From contig JAFZVE010000051.1 in the NCBI GenBank assembly GCA_017617995.1, positions 55,199 to 119,198 of the forward strand: a stretch of DNA of 64,000 bases. The letters run 5' to 3'. The notes under the pieces were generated by a model. The model had not been told where the DNA came from. It saw only the letters and a list, made by a program, of their open reading frames with translations, and made no database searches. Positions 17,558 through 26,632 of the stretch are shown one piece after another (position 1 is the stretch's first letter; each line of letters begins with the position of its first letter). Position numbers and translations under genes: made by a program. The DNA comes from Clostridiales bacterium (GTDB lineage Bacteria; Bacillota; Clostridia; Saccharofermentanales; Saccharofermentanaceae).

Positions 17558-20500
17558 ATGATAGACTTTTATAATGCATTTATTTCGTATAAGCATGGCC
17601 CTGTAGATAACAAGGTCGCAGCGCATATCCAGTCCCAACTCGAGCATTTCCATATTCCCGGTAAAATCAGGAAAAAGACCGGGAAGAAGCGTATCCAGCG
17701 TATCTTTCGTGATAAAGAAGAACTTCCGATCACAAGTAATCTGAATGATACTATCGAAGATGCGCTCCAAAAATCAGAATACCTTATCGTGATTTGTTCT
17801 CCGAACACCAAGGAATCGGTGTGGGTGAAGCGAGAGATCGAATTCTTTCTGAAGACCCATACGCGGGACCACATTCTAACTGTTATTTCTGAAGGTGAGC
17901 CTCAGGATGTACTTCTTCCGGAGCTTCTCGAGGAAGAAGTGTCGATTCTTCAACCGGACGGGACGACACGCACAGTTCTTCGGGAGAAGGAACCGCTTTG
18001 CTGTGATTATCGCATGTCCTTCCGCAAGGCGGATAAGGAAGAGCTTCCGCGACTGGCGTCGGCTCTGATTGGCTGTTCCTATGATGAACTGATGAACCGG
18101 CGACGAGCGTATCAGATGCAGCGCATCACGATTCTTGGTCTGATTCTGACCGCTCTGACTCTTGGTTTTTCCGGGTATGTGATCCGAAGTAATATGAAAC
18201 TAAAGAAGAGTTACGACGATACGCTTAGAAACCAGTCTATCTATCTGGCCAATGAATCCAAGAAACTGCTTGAGAGTGAGCAGCGTATCGAAGCGATCCA
18301 GCTTGCCTTGGCAGCCCTTCCTTCGGAAGGCAATGACCGTCCGGTAACGGCAGAGGCAATCCGCGCGCTGACGGATGCGACGCTTGCGTATGTTCCGATT
18401 TCCGGAAATAGTATCCATTCTGTATGGACATACGCTGCTTCTTCAACCATAAGGGATATTCAGCTATCTCCGGATCACTCGTCTCTGGCTGCAAGGGACG
18501 CTTCGAATACGGTTACTGTCTGGGAGGCGGAATCCCATGATGTTCTTATGGAGAAAAGTTATGGGAATCAGAGTGTGTACGCCATTTCGTATATCGGGGA
18601 TGATGAGCTGTTGATTGTTACGTCCCATGATCTGGAACTCTATGATGTTTTCTCGGGAAAGACGTTATGGACTCAGACACTAAGAGACGATTCGTTCCGG
18701 ATGATGCAGCCACTTGTTCCGGAGGAGGCAGAATCGTTCTTTATTGTGACGCAGGATCGTAATCTTCTGCGCATCTCGTCTTTGGATGGTGAGATTCTTG
18801 AGAACTTGCCGCTTCCGAAAGATGCCGGCAATTATGCCTATACGGTATTAGACGATTATTCACTGTCTCCGGATGGAAACCGGATCGCATTCTCTTTGAC
18901 CGATGATGTAAATTATCATATCTATGTAATCAATCTTTCTGACGGATCGACTCAATCTCTTCCTATATCACTTCCTGATGTGAGAGATATCGGCTGGATC
19001 GACAATGATACGGTAGTTGCCTGTATCTATGACTACTATAGCACTACGAATAATATGTTCTCGGAAGTTCGGTTGATGGCTCCGTGCTATACGGAGATCT
19101 GCTGCCTGGATTTCGCACGTAATGAAGAACGGTGGACAGCTGAATTTGTATTTAATGACAAAATCAAGCAAAGTGGTTTTCTCGCGCTCCCGGCCAAAAA
19201 TGCCGTAGCTTACTTCTGCGGCAATCTTATCAAGGTTTTTGACGCAGAAACCGGGGAGACCTTGCATGATTATGATGTAAATGTTTCTGTGGTACATCTC
19301 AGCGACACGGAGGGAGATGGTACTCCGCTTTTTATCACGGCGAATGGCGGACTGGGCTCTCCGATCGAGGCACTGGGACGGGATGCTTGTTCGATCAGTA
19401 ATGAATTTGCAGATGATATCTTTGAGGCACTGGTCGGATCCGGCGTGTATATTCTTCGTGAGCGGAGTAATTATGTCTTATACTACAACGTTCATGTCTC
19501 AGATGTTGATTGGACGGAGATGGATAAGGATCTGGTTATGCACCAGATCAGGGAAGATTACTATCTTGATGAAGAGTATCTGGTGGTGGATGCTCTTGAT
19601 GGTAGCAGCCCCTGTGTCTCGGCGTTTGATGCCGGAGCTCAGAAACTGCTCTGGACGATTCTTCTGGATGAAGATATCGGTTCTTTATACGAGATTCTGG
19701 GAGTCTTTGATGATGAACTGTATATTCTTACACGTCCAATATATAACGAAGACCATCTCTTACGGATCGATATGCAGGACGGCGAGATCCTGGAGGATAC
19801 AAAGATCTCGGAATTTACGGATAAAGTGAATCTTGTATGTAGTCTTTCAGATGGATATCTGACCTATATCTATAAGGACGAAAAGGCCGGAGGCTATAGA
19901 TTGCGCGGTGTCGATCTGAATACCGGGGATGAAGAGAAGTTTGTACTTCCCATCGATGTATTCTCACCGAATTTTGCTCCATGTTACTACGGGGAAGCCG
20001 AGGCTATCTACTACTCGGATTCTAAAGAGGGTGACTATATCGTCGATGTACAAGAACACGAAGAATACGAAGTCGATCTTCCGACGGACTGGATGGGTAC
20101 GAACGTAGTAGAAGTAGCCCCGGAAGGTGAGCGGTGGATCATCGCTGACAGTGTGCAGGTTCTGATTCTGGATAAAGAGGGAAGTGTAGTGCTGGAGATT
20201 CCATCGAATGGCCTGATTCCGATTGGTGCTTCTTTCTACCAGCCTGAGAAAGCAGCGGAACAGATCGTTGTTGTCTATGATGACGGTTCCATGATCCTCT
20301 ATGATGCGAAAACAGGTGCTTTTGTTGCTAAGACCACGGTCGAGACATATCCCGGAAATACGTTTAGAGCGAGGATCTCCTTCTCTTCGGATAAGAAGAC
20401 GATGTTTATCCAGACCTACCAGATCACAGATGTGGTGGATACCGAGTCCTGGGTAGAACTGGCTGTCGTCTGGAATTCACTCGGGTACTATGAGAGTGGA

Positions 20501-20656
20501 GATATTTTCTTTGCTTTTTCGTATCAAGGCTTAAAAGATTATCGTGTCGGGTATTTCCGCCACTATACGCTGGATGAACTGATCGAAAAGGCCAGACTGA
20601 TCACCGGTGGGACAGAGATGACACCGGAGCAGAAATCACAGTACGGTCTTACCTGA
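17558..20656 (+). CDS. TIR domain - membrane helix - beta-propeller protein
   Basis: This 1032-residue protein has an N-terminal TIR domain (residues 1-130): AFISYKH at 7-13, FRDKEELP at 50-57 and SPNTKESVWVKREIEFF at 81-97, where Glu93 lies in the place of the catalytic glutamate of NAD-cleaving TIR domains. A membrane helix spans about 190-209. The remaining 800 residues are repeated strands with WD/PQQ-like blades (LSPDHSSLAARDASNTVTVW, and several DAETGETL-type turns), so a beta-propeller faces outward. A stop codon just upstream fixes ATG 17558, but its nearest ribosome binding site, GAGGAG, is 15 bases away. Topology suggests an outside sensor coupled to a cytoplasmic TIR. Signalling or defence roles are inference. 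Confidence 0.85.
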   Translation: MIDFYNAFISYKHGPVDNKVAAHIQSQLEHFHIPGKIRKKTGKKRIQRIFRDKEELPITSNLNDTIEDALQKSEYLIVICSPNTKESVWVKREIEFFLKTHTRDHILTVISEGEPQDVLLPELLEEEVSILQPDGTTRTVLREKEPLCCDYRMSFRKADKEELPRLASALIGCSYDELMNRRRAYQMQRITILGLILTALTLGFSGYVIRSNMKLKKSYDDTLRNQSIYLANESKKLLESEQRIEAIQLALAALPSEGNDRPVTAEAIRALTDATLAYVPISGNSIHSVWTYAASSTIRDIQLSPDHSSLAARDASNTVTVWEAESHDVLMEKSYGNQSVYAISYIGDDELLIVTSHDLELYDVFSGKTLWTQTLRDDSFRMMQPLVPEEAESFFIVTQDRNLLRISSLDGEILENLPLPKDAGNYAYTVLDDYSLSPDGNRIAFSLTDDVNYHIYVINLSDGSTQSLPISLPDVRDIGWIDNDTVVACIYDYYSTTNNMFSEVRLMAPCYTEICCLDFARNEERWTAEFVFNDKIKQSGFLALPAKNAVAYFCGNLIKVFDAETGETLHDYDVNVSVVHLSDTEGDGTPLFITANGGLGSPIEALGRDACSISNEFADDIFEALVGSGVYILRERSNYVLYYNVHVSDVDWTEMDKDLVMHQIREDYYLDEEYLVVDALDGSSPCVSAFDAGAQKLLWTILLDEDIGSLYEILGVFDDELYILTRPIYNEDHLLRIDMQDGEILEDTKISEFTDKVNLVCSLSDGYLTYIYKDEKAGGYRLRGVDLNTGDEEKFVLPIDVFSPNFAPCYYGEAEAIYYSDSKEGDYIVDVQEHEEYEVDLPTDWMGTNVVEVAPEGERWIIADSVQVLILDKEGSVVLEIPSNGLIPIGASFYQPEKAAEQIVVVYDDGSMILYDAKTGAFVAKTTVETYPGNTFRARISFSSDKKTMFIQTYQITDVVDTESWVELAVVWNSLGYYESGDIFFAFSYQGLKDYRVGYFRHYTLDELIEKARLITGGTEMTPEQKSQYGLT

Positions 20657-20670
20657 TACGACCGTACGGA

Positions 20671-22161
20671 TCAGATTGTCGGCTCGATCTCCTTATACAG
20701 CTGCGGGAAGATATGCTTCTTGATTATATAGATATCATGCTCGTCTTCGGCGCGGATCGCGATGTAGTCTCCGATATTGCCAAGATAATATTTCTCTTCG
20801 TCCCAAAGTGTGAAGAGCTTCACGCAGTGGTCCAGTGGCTTGGCATAGATGAGTCCGCCACCGTGACTGACCACGGCCTGGGCGTGGGACATGACATCGG
20901 TCTTCTCACCCGTGGCCAGATTCTTGATGCTCGGGGAGTATTCGAAAGATCTTGAATACGGACGTCCCAGACTCTTGTATCTGGCGAGGAGCTTGGTCTG
21001 GTTGATCGGATAGACTTCGCCCTCGATGCCGATCATCAGGAAACTGTCGTCTTCAACGGATATGACCACGTCTCCTTCGAGAGTACGGATCTCCACCTGA
21101 GTATTGGCAGGGAAAATATCTGCAAGACGAACCGTACCGACTTCCTGCGGAAGCTTCTCATAGAGGGACATATCGGCTGTATCCAAAACCGTATCCTTGG
21201 TATAGAGGATCGTATACATATTAAAGTATTCCGCCATGCGGTCCTTGAGATACACGGCCGGATCCTTGACCAGTTTCTCCGGGTGGATCGAGCCACCGGC
21301 TTTGTAGATGTGTCCGCCGCCTCCGCCGACACCCTCGCCAAGAAAAGCGGCCAACTCGTTGGCGTGCACTTCCTTGGTACAGCTTCTCACAGAGTACTTG
21401 ATCTCGTAGGGATTGACATAGTAGGCAAGACAGACATCGACGCTATCTGTCTCTAACGAGAAGTCGGAGATCACGCCAAGGATGTTCGGATCACATGGCT
21501 CAGCTCTCAGGATCAGATATTTGTGGTCCTCGAAGAATTCGTATTCGAGAATGGCCTTACCGGTAATCTTCAGTTCTTTTAGCGAGATGTTGGCGTTACT
21601 CATCTTGGTGATCAGGCTTCTCTGAATAGTAAGAGAGTCCAGCATATCCCGGTCAAGCGGGTGGGAGATCTCGGAAAGACGATTGGTGTCGGAATAAAGA
21701 CCGTAATACAGCGCAGTAGGAAGATTCTTATCTTCATTGACATCCAGTCCCTCTTCACGGATCAGATTCCAGACGACCGTGGAACAACTGCCGATATTAC
21801 TCCGTACTTCAGCAAATTCGGGAAGCGTGACGGTGATCTGGTGGTGATCGATAATGGCGATGTTCCGGGCGGTTGTCGTCGTTACGTTTCTCTGGCCATA
21901 TTGACAGTCTACAGTGATCAGGAGCTCCGGATTCTCGTCGAACTCCGGTTCGTATGAGATCGGTATCGCAAGATCGGACAGCATAATCACAAGATTGCTC
22001 TTCTGCGTCTGGTTGTTGCCGCGATAAATGAAGCGGACTTTCTTATCCATCTTAGTGAAATACCAGTGAAGGGCAGCACCACTGGCCAGTGCGTCGGCAT
22101 CCGGATTATCGTGACACTGGATCACGATGTCGTTGAATTGTAGAAGTTCAGATAGTTTCAT
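20671..22161 (-). CDS. DHH-family phosphoesterase
   Basis: This 496-residue protein belongs to the DHH/DHHA1 superfamily of Mn-dependent phosphoesterases, which includes NrnA, GdpP and RecJ. Motif DNPDAD lies at 18-23 (motif I), DHH at 105-107 (motif III) and the substrate-binding GVGGGGGH at 277-284 (DHHA1). Residues from about 330 to the end form an extra domain of unknown role. There is no membrane or PAS domain, so it is not GdpP. It may degrade short RNAs or cyclic dinucleotide products such as pApA, relevant given the diadenylate cyclase at 44419, but that link is inference. It is convergent with the TIR gene, 14 bases apart. Confidence 0.85.
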   Translation of the reverse strand: MKLSELLQFNDIVIQCHDNPDADALASGAALHWYFTKMDKKVRFIYRGNNQTQKSNLVIMLSDLAIPISYEPEFDENPELLITVDCQYGQRNVTTTTARNIAIIDHHQITVTLPEFAEVRSNIGSCSTVVWNLIREEGLDVNEDKNLPTALYYGLYSDTNRLSEISHPLDRDMLDSLTIQRSLITKMSNANISLKELKITGKAILEYEFFEDHKYLILRAEPCDPNILGVISDFSLETDSVDVCLAYYVNPYEIKYSVRSCTKEVHANELAAFLGEGVGGGGGHIYKAGGSIHPEKLVKDPAVYLKDRMAEYFNMYTILYTKDTVLDTADMSLYEKLPQEVGTVRLADIFPANTQVEIRTLEGDVVISVEDDSFLMIGIEGEVYPINQTKLLARYKSLGRPYSRSFEYSPSIKNLATGEKTDVMSHAQAVVSHGGGLIYAKPLDHCVKLFTLWDEEKYYLGNIGDYIAIRAEDEHDIYIIKKHIFPQLYKEIEPTI

Positions 22162-22246
22162 AGTGTCCTGCTCCTGTTGTGTCCTGTATATTCTATTGTA
22201 CCATTCTCCGTTTCCAAAGAAAGAGGCCTCAAAAGAAAAAACGCTA

Positions 22247-22275
22247 TTGACACGTCAGGTGTCAATCAGTATAAT
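22247..22275 (+). promoter_or_regulatory. Consensus promoter of tRNA-Leu overlapped by an inverted repeat
   Basis: TTGACA (22247-22252) and TATAAT (22270-22275) are 17 bp apart, a perfect sigma-A consensus. TTGACAC-GTCAG-GTGTCAA (22247-22265) is a perfect 7-bp inverted repeat whose left arm is the -35 box itself, so a bound protein would block polymerase. Confidence 0.85.
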
Positions 22276-22294
22276 GATTCATGCTTTAAGCCAT

Positions 22295-22377
22295 GCGGCG
22301 GTGGCGGAATTGGCAGACGCGCACGTTTGAGGGGCGTGTGGGCGACCATACGGGTTCAAGTCCCGTTCGCCGCACCA
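22295..22377 (+). tRNA. tRNA-Leu (anticodon GAG)
   Basis: The 83-nt sequence has a 7-bp acceptor stem (GCGGCGG with TCGCCGC), an encoded CCA end, an anticodon stem CACGT/GCGTG with loop TTGAGGG giving anticodon GAG, a long class-II variable arm, and GGTTCAAGTCC in the T arm. GAG reads CUC and CUU leucine codons. It has its own promoter and terminator. Confidence 0.95.
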
Positions 22378-22410
22378 AGACTTGAGGAGATGATCCTCAA
22401 GTCTTTTTTT
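22378..22410 (+). terminator. Rho-independent terminator of tRNA-Leu
   Basis: AGACTTGAGGA (22378-22388) and TCCTCAAGTCT (22394-22404) form an 11-bp stem directly after the CCA end, followed by seven T residues. Confidence 0.92.
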
Positions 22411-22507
22411 GTCTTCAATTGGCCCAGCTGATAAGACTTTCGTTGATACTTGAATAAACGAGAGGGGACATAAGATGGGTGAAAGTAAGGAAAATTTGAA
22501 GAAATCC

Positions 22508-22536
22508 TTGAAGCGCCTGATAAAAGGGAGTATAAT
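22508..22536 (+). promoter_or_regulatory. Sigma-A promoter of the lipoprotein gene
   Basis: TTGAAG (22508-22513) and a perfect TATAAT (22531-22536), 17 bp apart, lie about 45 bases before the next ATG. Confidence 0.75.
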
Positions 22537-22587
22537 GCAATTCTGTAGTAATATGTACATACTTTACTGCAACAAGGAGGAAAAGAA

Positions 22588-23685
22588 ATGAAATCAAATC
22601 TGAAGAAAATTGCTTGTCTGGCTGTTTCTTTCGCTCTTATCATTTCAGCTGTCGGTTGTAAGGATAAGAAGGAGGATGATGACAGCAAGGACGAATCGTC
22701 TGGTTGCGTAGAAGCAGCGGAGACGGTACTCGAGGCGGTTTGCACCCTGAATTCCAAGAAGATCAAGAAACTTGAGAAGGATTTCGGTGCAGACGGTGAT
22801 GCGGTCGAAGAACTGACCAAGATTGCGGATGAACACGACTTTGTCAAGGCGGTCATGGATAAGGCCAGCTATGAGATCGACGAAGAATCCGTAAAGGAAA
22901 AGAAGAAGAAGGCTACGATCGAAGCGACAATCACGTTCCCGGACTACGAGGATATCTACTATGAAGTAGACGCTTGGCTCGAGAGCTTCATCGAGGAAAT
23001 CGATGCACAGAAAGAGAAGCAGTATCAGAGCACGACTGTGACTCTGGAGTTCGAAGTTGAAGATGATGAGTACACTCTGACCAACCTCGATGCAATTATC
23101 GATGATCTTTATGATCCGATGATCGATGTGATGCCTTGGGCAGCGCTCGATATAACTACAGATCCGCCGACTTCTGATGATCCGACCGAACCGGATCCGA
23201 CAGACGATCCGACAGATTCGTCACCTGCACCGACTTCTTCTGAGGAAGCCACAGCCACGATCAGTGACCTGAGCGTAAAGAAAGTCGAACTTTCACCGGA
23301 TGCATTTAAGGCAGCTCTCGAGGCTGTAGATGATGCTACGGGTAGCAGCTTCTTTGACTTTAATTCGGAGACGGATCTTGGCGATTTCAAGGCCAAGAAT
23401 TACTGCATGGGTTACTCCGAGGACTTCGAGAATTTCTATTACTACTACGAGTTCAACAGTGTTGACGATGCGAAGGGATACTTTGATCAGGGCCTGCTCG
23501 GCGTAGATGAGTACGTCATTTCCAAAGTCGAAGAATCCGATTGGGGCTATGCGGCTTATCAGTACTATTCCTTCACAGTTGTGCTGTACTATTCTGATGC
23601 TGGTCTCATCTATGTTGGATCTGCAAGCACAGAGTCTTCGATCAAGGAAGCAGAGACGTTTATCACTGCACTCTGCGGTGCCTGA
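22588..23685 (+). CDS. Acidic lipoprotein of unknown function
   Basis: A 365-residue lipoprotein. The signal peptide has a lipobox-like AVGC, with Cys near residue 24, followed by an acidic stretch (KDKKEDDDSKDE). Residues about 35-195 form an alpha/beta region resembling lipoprotein domains that carry repeated Glu/Lys segments. A Pro/Thr/Asp-rich linker (TDPPTSDDPTEPDPT) separates it from a C-terminal domain (about 235-365, SVDDAKGYFDQ) that looks like a small alpha/beta sensor fold. No family is recognised. The ribosome binding site is AAGGAGG. It is monocistronic, between its own promoter and terminator. Confidence 0.75.
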   Translation: MKSNLKKIACLAVSFALIISAVGCKDKKEDDDSKDESSGCVEAAETVLEAVCTLNSKKIKKLEKDFGADGDAVEELTKIADEHDFVKAVMDKASYEIDEESVKEKKKKATIEATITFPDYEDIYYEVDAWLESFIEEIDAQKEKQYQSTTVTLEFEVEDDEYTLTNLDAIIDDLYDPMIDVMPWAALDITTDPPTSDDPTEPDPTDDPTDSSPAPTSSEEATATISDLSVKKVELSPDAFKAALEAVDDATGSSFFDFNSETDLGDFKAKNYCMGYSEDFENFYYYYEFNSVDDAKGYFDQGLLGVDEYVISKVEESDWGYAAYQYYSFTVVLYYSDAGLIYVGSASTESSIKEAETFITALCGA

Positions 23686-23718
23686 TCCGTTTGTACGAAT
23701 AACCTGTAGTTTTCAAGA

Positions 23719-23750
23719 GGAGCTGCCCGGTCGGGCGGCTCCTTTTCTTT
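23719..23750 (+). terminator. Rho-independent terminator of the lipoprotein gene
   Basis: GGAGCTGCCC (23719-23728) pairs with GGGCGGCTCC (23733-23742) around a GGTC loop, with one T-G pair, followed by TTTTCTTTTC. Confidence 0.9.
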
Positions 23751-23815
23751 TCGAAAAGAGAAGTAGAAGAAAGATGCAGTATAATAATAGAAAGCAATAA
23801 TCAGGAGGAGCAAAG

Positions 23816-24598
23816 ATGAGAATTACTGCCCTGTCCGAAAATACAAGCCAGACCGGTCTTTGTGCAGAACATGGACTATGTCTTTATATCGAGACGCAAA
23901 GACACAAGATCCTCTTTGATTTCGGTGCAAGCGGAAACTTTCTGAAGAACGCAGAGAAGCTCGGGATCGACCTCGGGATGGTCGATATCGCTTTCCTTTC
24001 GCACGGACATTACGACCACGGCGGCGGACTTGAGACGTTCCTGGATGTCAATAAGATCGCCAATATCTATATGCACGAGCAAGTTTTCGAGCCGCACTTT
24101 AACGGAAGAAACGAGTATATCGGTCTGGATCCGACGCTCGATGGACACCCGAGGTTCATCAAGGTCAGGGAAGATATCCGGATCGACAGTGAGCTGTCCT
24201 TCGTGACGCTTCCGGCGCGCAAAGTACCGATCGAGACGAGCGGTCTGAAGGTCAAACGCGGTAAATATATGGAAAACGAGAAGTTTGAACATGAGATGTA
24301 TCTTCAGATCCGGGAAGGGTACAAGAACTATCTTATCAGCGGATGCTCGCACAAAGGCCTCATCAACCTGATCTATGCCTTCCGTTTCGACGCGATGATC
24401 GGAGGCTTTCACTTCATGAAGTACGAGGTGCTCTGGGATGAGGACCGGCTCCTTGATGCGGCCAAGGCGATCCGTAATTCCTGCGCCGACTACTATACAT
24501 GTCATTGTACGGGCTCAGAACAATACCAGTTCCTGAAAGATGAGATAGGGGAGAAGATGCACTATATCGCTTGCGGAGACACGATTGTACTTGAGTAG
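23816..24598 (+). CDS. MBL-fold metal-dependent hydrolase
   Basis: This 260-residue protein has the metallo-beta-lactamase motif SHGHYDHGGGL, with ligands at about His63, His65, Asp67 and His68, and later SGCSHKG and CHCTG, which supply further ligands. The arrangement resembles the group related to the archaeal and bacterial 7,8-dihydropterin-6-methyl-4-aminobenzene-phosphate synthase-like hydrolases, though the substrate is unknown. It is cytoplasmic. ATG 23816 follows AGGAGGAG, and TATAAT at 23780-23785 is a likely -10. Its terminator region contains the second copy of the conserved RNA motif. Confidence 0.85.
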   Translation: MRITALSENTSQTGLCAEHGLCLYIETQRHKILFDFGASGNFLKNAEKLGIDLGMVDIAFLSHGHYDHGGGLETFLDVNKIANIYMHEQVFEPHFNGRNEYIGLDPTLDGHPRFIKVREDIRIDSELSFVTLPARKVPIETSGLKVKRGKYMENEKFEHEMYLQIREGYKNYLISGCSHKGLINLIYAFRFDAMIGGFHFMKYEVLWDEDRLLDAAKAIRNSCADYYTCHCTGSEQYQFLKDEIGEKMHYIACGDTIVLE

Positions 24599-24630
24599 TT
24601 TTCCGATTCTTCCGGTAATGTAAAAGTAAA

Positions 24631-24715
24631 CGGAAAGGATATGTCATTTGAGACTTCAGACAGTTTGCTGACGCAAATCTCGTCTCTCATGAGATATCCT
24701 TTCCGTTTTCTATAT
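24631..24715 (+). terminator. Large terminator-like element with conserved internal-loop RNA motif (copy 2)
   Basis: A perfect 12-bp outer stem, CGGAAAGGATAT (24631-24642) with ATATCCTTTCCG (24694-24705), precedes a T-rich tract. Within it a helix GAGAC/GTCTC (24650-24654 with 24682-24686) closes an internal loop TTCAGACAG (24655-24663) and TCTC (24678-24681) around the hairpin TTTGC-TGAC-GCAAA. Loop and hairpin match copy 1 at 2969-3030 while both enclosing helices differ in sequence but still pair. Aside from this element, 24599-24780 contains no gene. Confidence 0.75.
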
Positions 24716-24780
24716 TTTGATTTCCAAAGATGCGGAAAACTTCTGAACTTCAGGAATCGCTGTCCGATACAAAAAAGTAC

Positions 24781-24808
24781 TTGCATCTTTCTTTTTCTTT
24801 GATATTAT
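24781..24808 (+). promoter_or_regulatory. Sigma-A promoter of the symporter gene
   Basis: TTGCAT (24781-24786) and TATTAT (24803-24808) are 16 bp apart with a T-rich spacer. The leader of about 75 bases contains two small hairpins (TGCCT/AGGCA and GCTGC/GCAGC) before the ribosome binding site. Confidence 0.6.
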
Positions 24809-24891
24809 AGGAACGTAGTTTTTATGCCTATATAAAGGCACAAATAAATGTAGGGCTGCTATTTCGATCGGCAGCAGAAGGATGGTAGATT

Positions 24892-26532
24892 ATGGATTCT
24901 CTCGATCTTTTGTATGGGATCGTCATTGTTGTGTTCTTCGCAATGATCATCTCGGTAGGTTTGTACTCGAGAAAAAACACCAAAGATGTTTCTTCTTTTG
25001 TACTTGGCGGTAGACAGGTAGGACCGTGGCTCACAGCGTTCTCTTTCGGTGCCACATACTTTTCCGCAGTTATTTTCATCGGTTATGCCGGTAAGTTCGG
25101 TTGGGACTTCGGTGTTTCTTCGCTCTGGATCGGTCTGGGCAACGCCTTTATCGGTTCTCTGGCGGCATGGGTCATCCTCGGCAAGCGCTGCCGTATCATG
25201 ACGAAAACACTGAATACGAACACGATGCCGGACTTCTTCGGTAAGCGTTATGATTCGAAGTCCCTGCGTATCGCGGCGGCGATCATCATCTTCATCTTCA
25301 TGATCCCGTATTCCGCTTCTGTATTTAACGGACTTTCTTATCTCTTTACATCGGCACTTCGTCTCGACCGTATCTCATACGGTTATGAGATCTGCATCAT
25401 CGTGATGAGCCTCCTGGCGGCCACCTACGTTATCCTCGGCGGCTATATGTCCACAGCCATCAACGACTTTATCCAGGGCATCATCATGATCGTCGGTATC
25501 ACGATGACGATCATCTGTGTACTGAACTATCACGGCGGCCTGATGGAGTCCATGACGGAACTTTCCAAGATCCCGGCTGCAAACGGTTCCTCTTTCCAGG
25601 GCGTGTATTCCTCGCTCTTCGGACCTGAACCGCTGAACCTCCTCGGCGTAGTTATCCTGACTTCTTTGGGTACCTGGGGTCTTCCGCAGATGGTCCAGAA
25701 GTTCTACTCCATCAAGGACGATAAGTCCGTACATACCGCTACGATCGTTTCTACGGTATTTGCGGTCATCATCGCAGGTGGTTCTTACTTCATGGGTGGT
25801 TTCGCCCGCATCTTCGTAACGGCAGACGATATCAAGACCGCTTCCGGCGGACTCAATATGGACAAGATCATGCCGATCATCCTGGATCAGGCGATCCCGA
25901 CACTTCTGGTCGCGATCCTCGTCGTTCTGGTTCTCTCGGCTTCCATGTCCACTCTGACTTCTCTGGTACTTACATCCAGCTCTACGATCACACTCGACGT
26001 GCTCGCGGACAATGTCATCAAGGATATGAATGAGAAGAAGAAGGTCGGCATCATCCGTCTGCTCCTTGCTTTCTTCGTGCTGGTATCCATGCTCCTGGCA
26101 CTTTACTCTTACCACAGCAACGATGTCTACATCACTAAGCTGATGTCCATCTCCTGGGGCGCGATGGCCGGATCTTTCCTGGCTCCGTTCCTCTATGGTC
26201 TCTTCTGGAAGGGCGTAACAAAGGCAGCTGTATGGGCGAGCTTCATCAGTGGTGTCGGTATTACCGTATCCCACCTGATCCTGAGTAACGGTGCGCTCTT
26301 CGGACATAACTTCAAGTTCCCGACAGGACTTCCGATCAACCTCGCATCCCCGATCAACGCCGGTGCTTTTGCCATGGTATTCGGCATCATCCTGGTCCCG
26401 ATCGTATCCTGGATCTCCCCGAAACTCGACAAGAAGGTCGTCGACAGAGCTTTTGCCGATATGCCGGAAGATGTTATCTCTCCGAAACTCGACAAGAAGG
26501 GCGTCGACAAGTCTGTCAAGGACGACGCGTAA
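24892..26532 (+). CDS. Sodium:solute symporter (SSF family)
   Basis: This 546-residue integral membrane protein has about 13 hydrophobic helices in the LeuT-like SSF arrangement. SVGLYSRKNTKDVSSFVLGG is the typical first cytoplasmic loop and GGYMSTAINDFIQGIIMIVG the conserved middle signature of the family. It imports an organic solute with sodium; amino acids, sugars and pantothenate are all possible. ATG 24892 follows GAAGGATGG. The C-terminal tail carries a short duplication (SPKLDKKVVD and SPKLDKKGVD), the result of a recent 63-bp-spaced DNA duplication. Confidence 0.9.
   Translation: MDSLDLLYGIVIVVFFAMIISVGLYSRKNTKDVSSFVLGGRQVGPWLTAFSFGATYFSAVIFIGYAGKFGWDFGVSSLWIGLGNAFIGSLAAWVILGKRCRIMTKTLNTNTMPDFFGKRYDSKSLRIAAAIIIFIFMIPYSASVFNGLSYLFTSALRLDRISYGYEICIIVMSLLAATYVILGGYMSTAINDFIQGIIMIVGITMTIICVLNYHGGLMESMTELSKIPAANGSSFQGVYSSLFGPEPLNLLGVVILTSLGTWGLPQMVQKFYSIKDDKSVHTATIVSTVFAVIIAGGSYFMGGFARIFVTADDIKTASGGLNMDKIMPIILDQAIPTLLVAILVVLVLSASMSTLTSLVLTSSSTITLDVLADNVIKDMNEKKKVGIIRLLLAFFVLVSMLLALYSYHSNDVYITKLMSISWGAMAGSFLAPFLYGLFWKGVTKAAVWASFISGVGITVSHLILSNGALFGHNFKFPTGLPINLASPINAGAFAMVFGIILVPIVSWISPKLDKKVVDRAFADMPEDVISPKLDKKGVDKSVKDDA
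26413..26509 (+). repeat. 34-nt direct duplication in the symporter tail
   Basis: Positions 26413-26446 and 26476-26509 match at 32 of 34 bases. The near identity points to a recent tandem duplication that lengthened the cytoplasmic tail. Confidence 0.8.
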
Positions 26533-26632
26533 TCGACATTTGACCTCTCGCGAAGTGCCGTTTTCGTGGTACAATATTCTGGTGTCATTTAATTGATCTG
26601 ATAGCAAAGAACATAGAAACGAGGTACGCATA

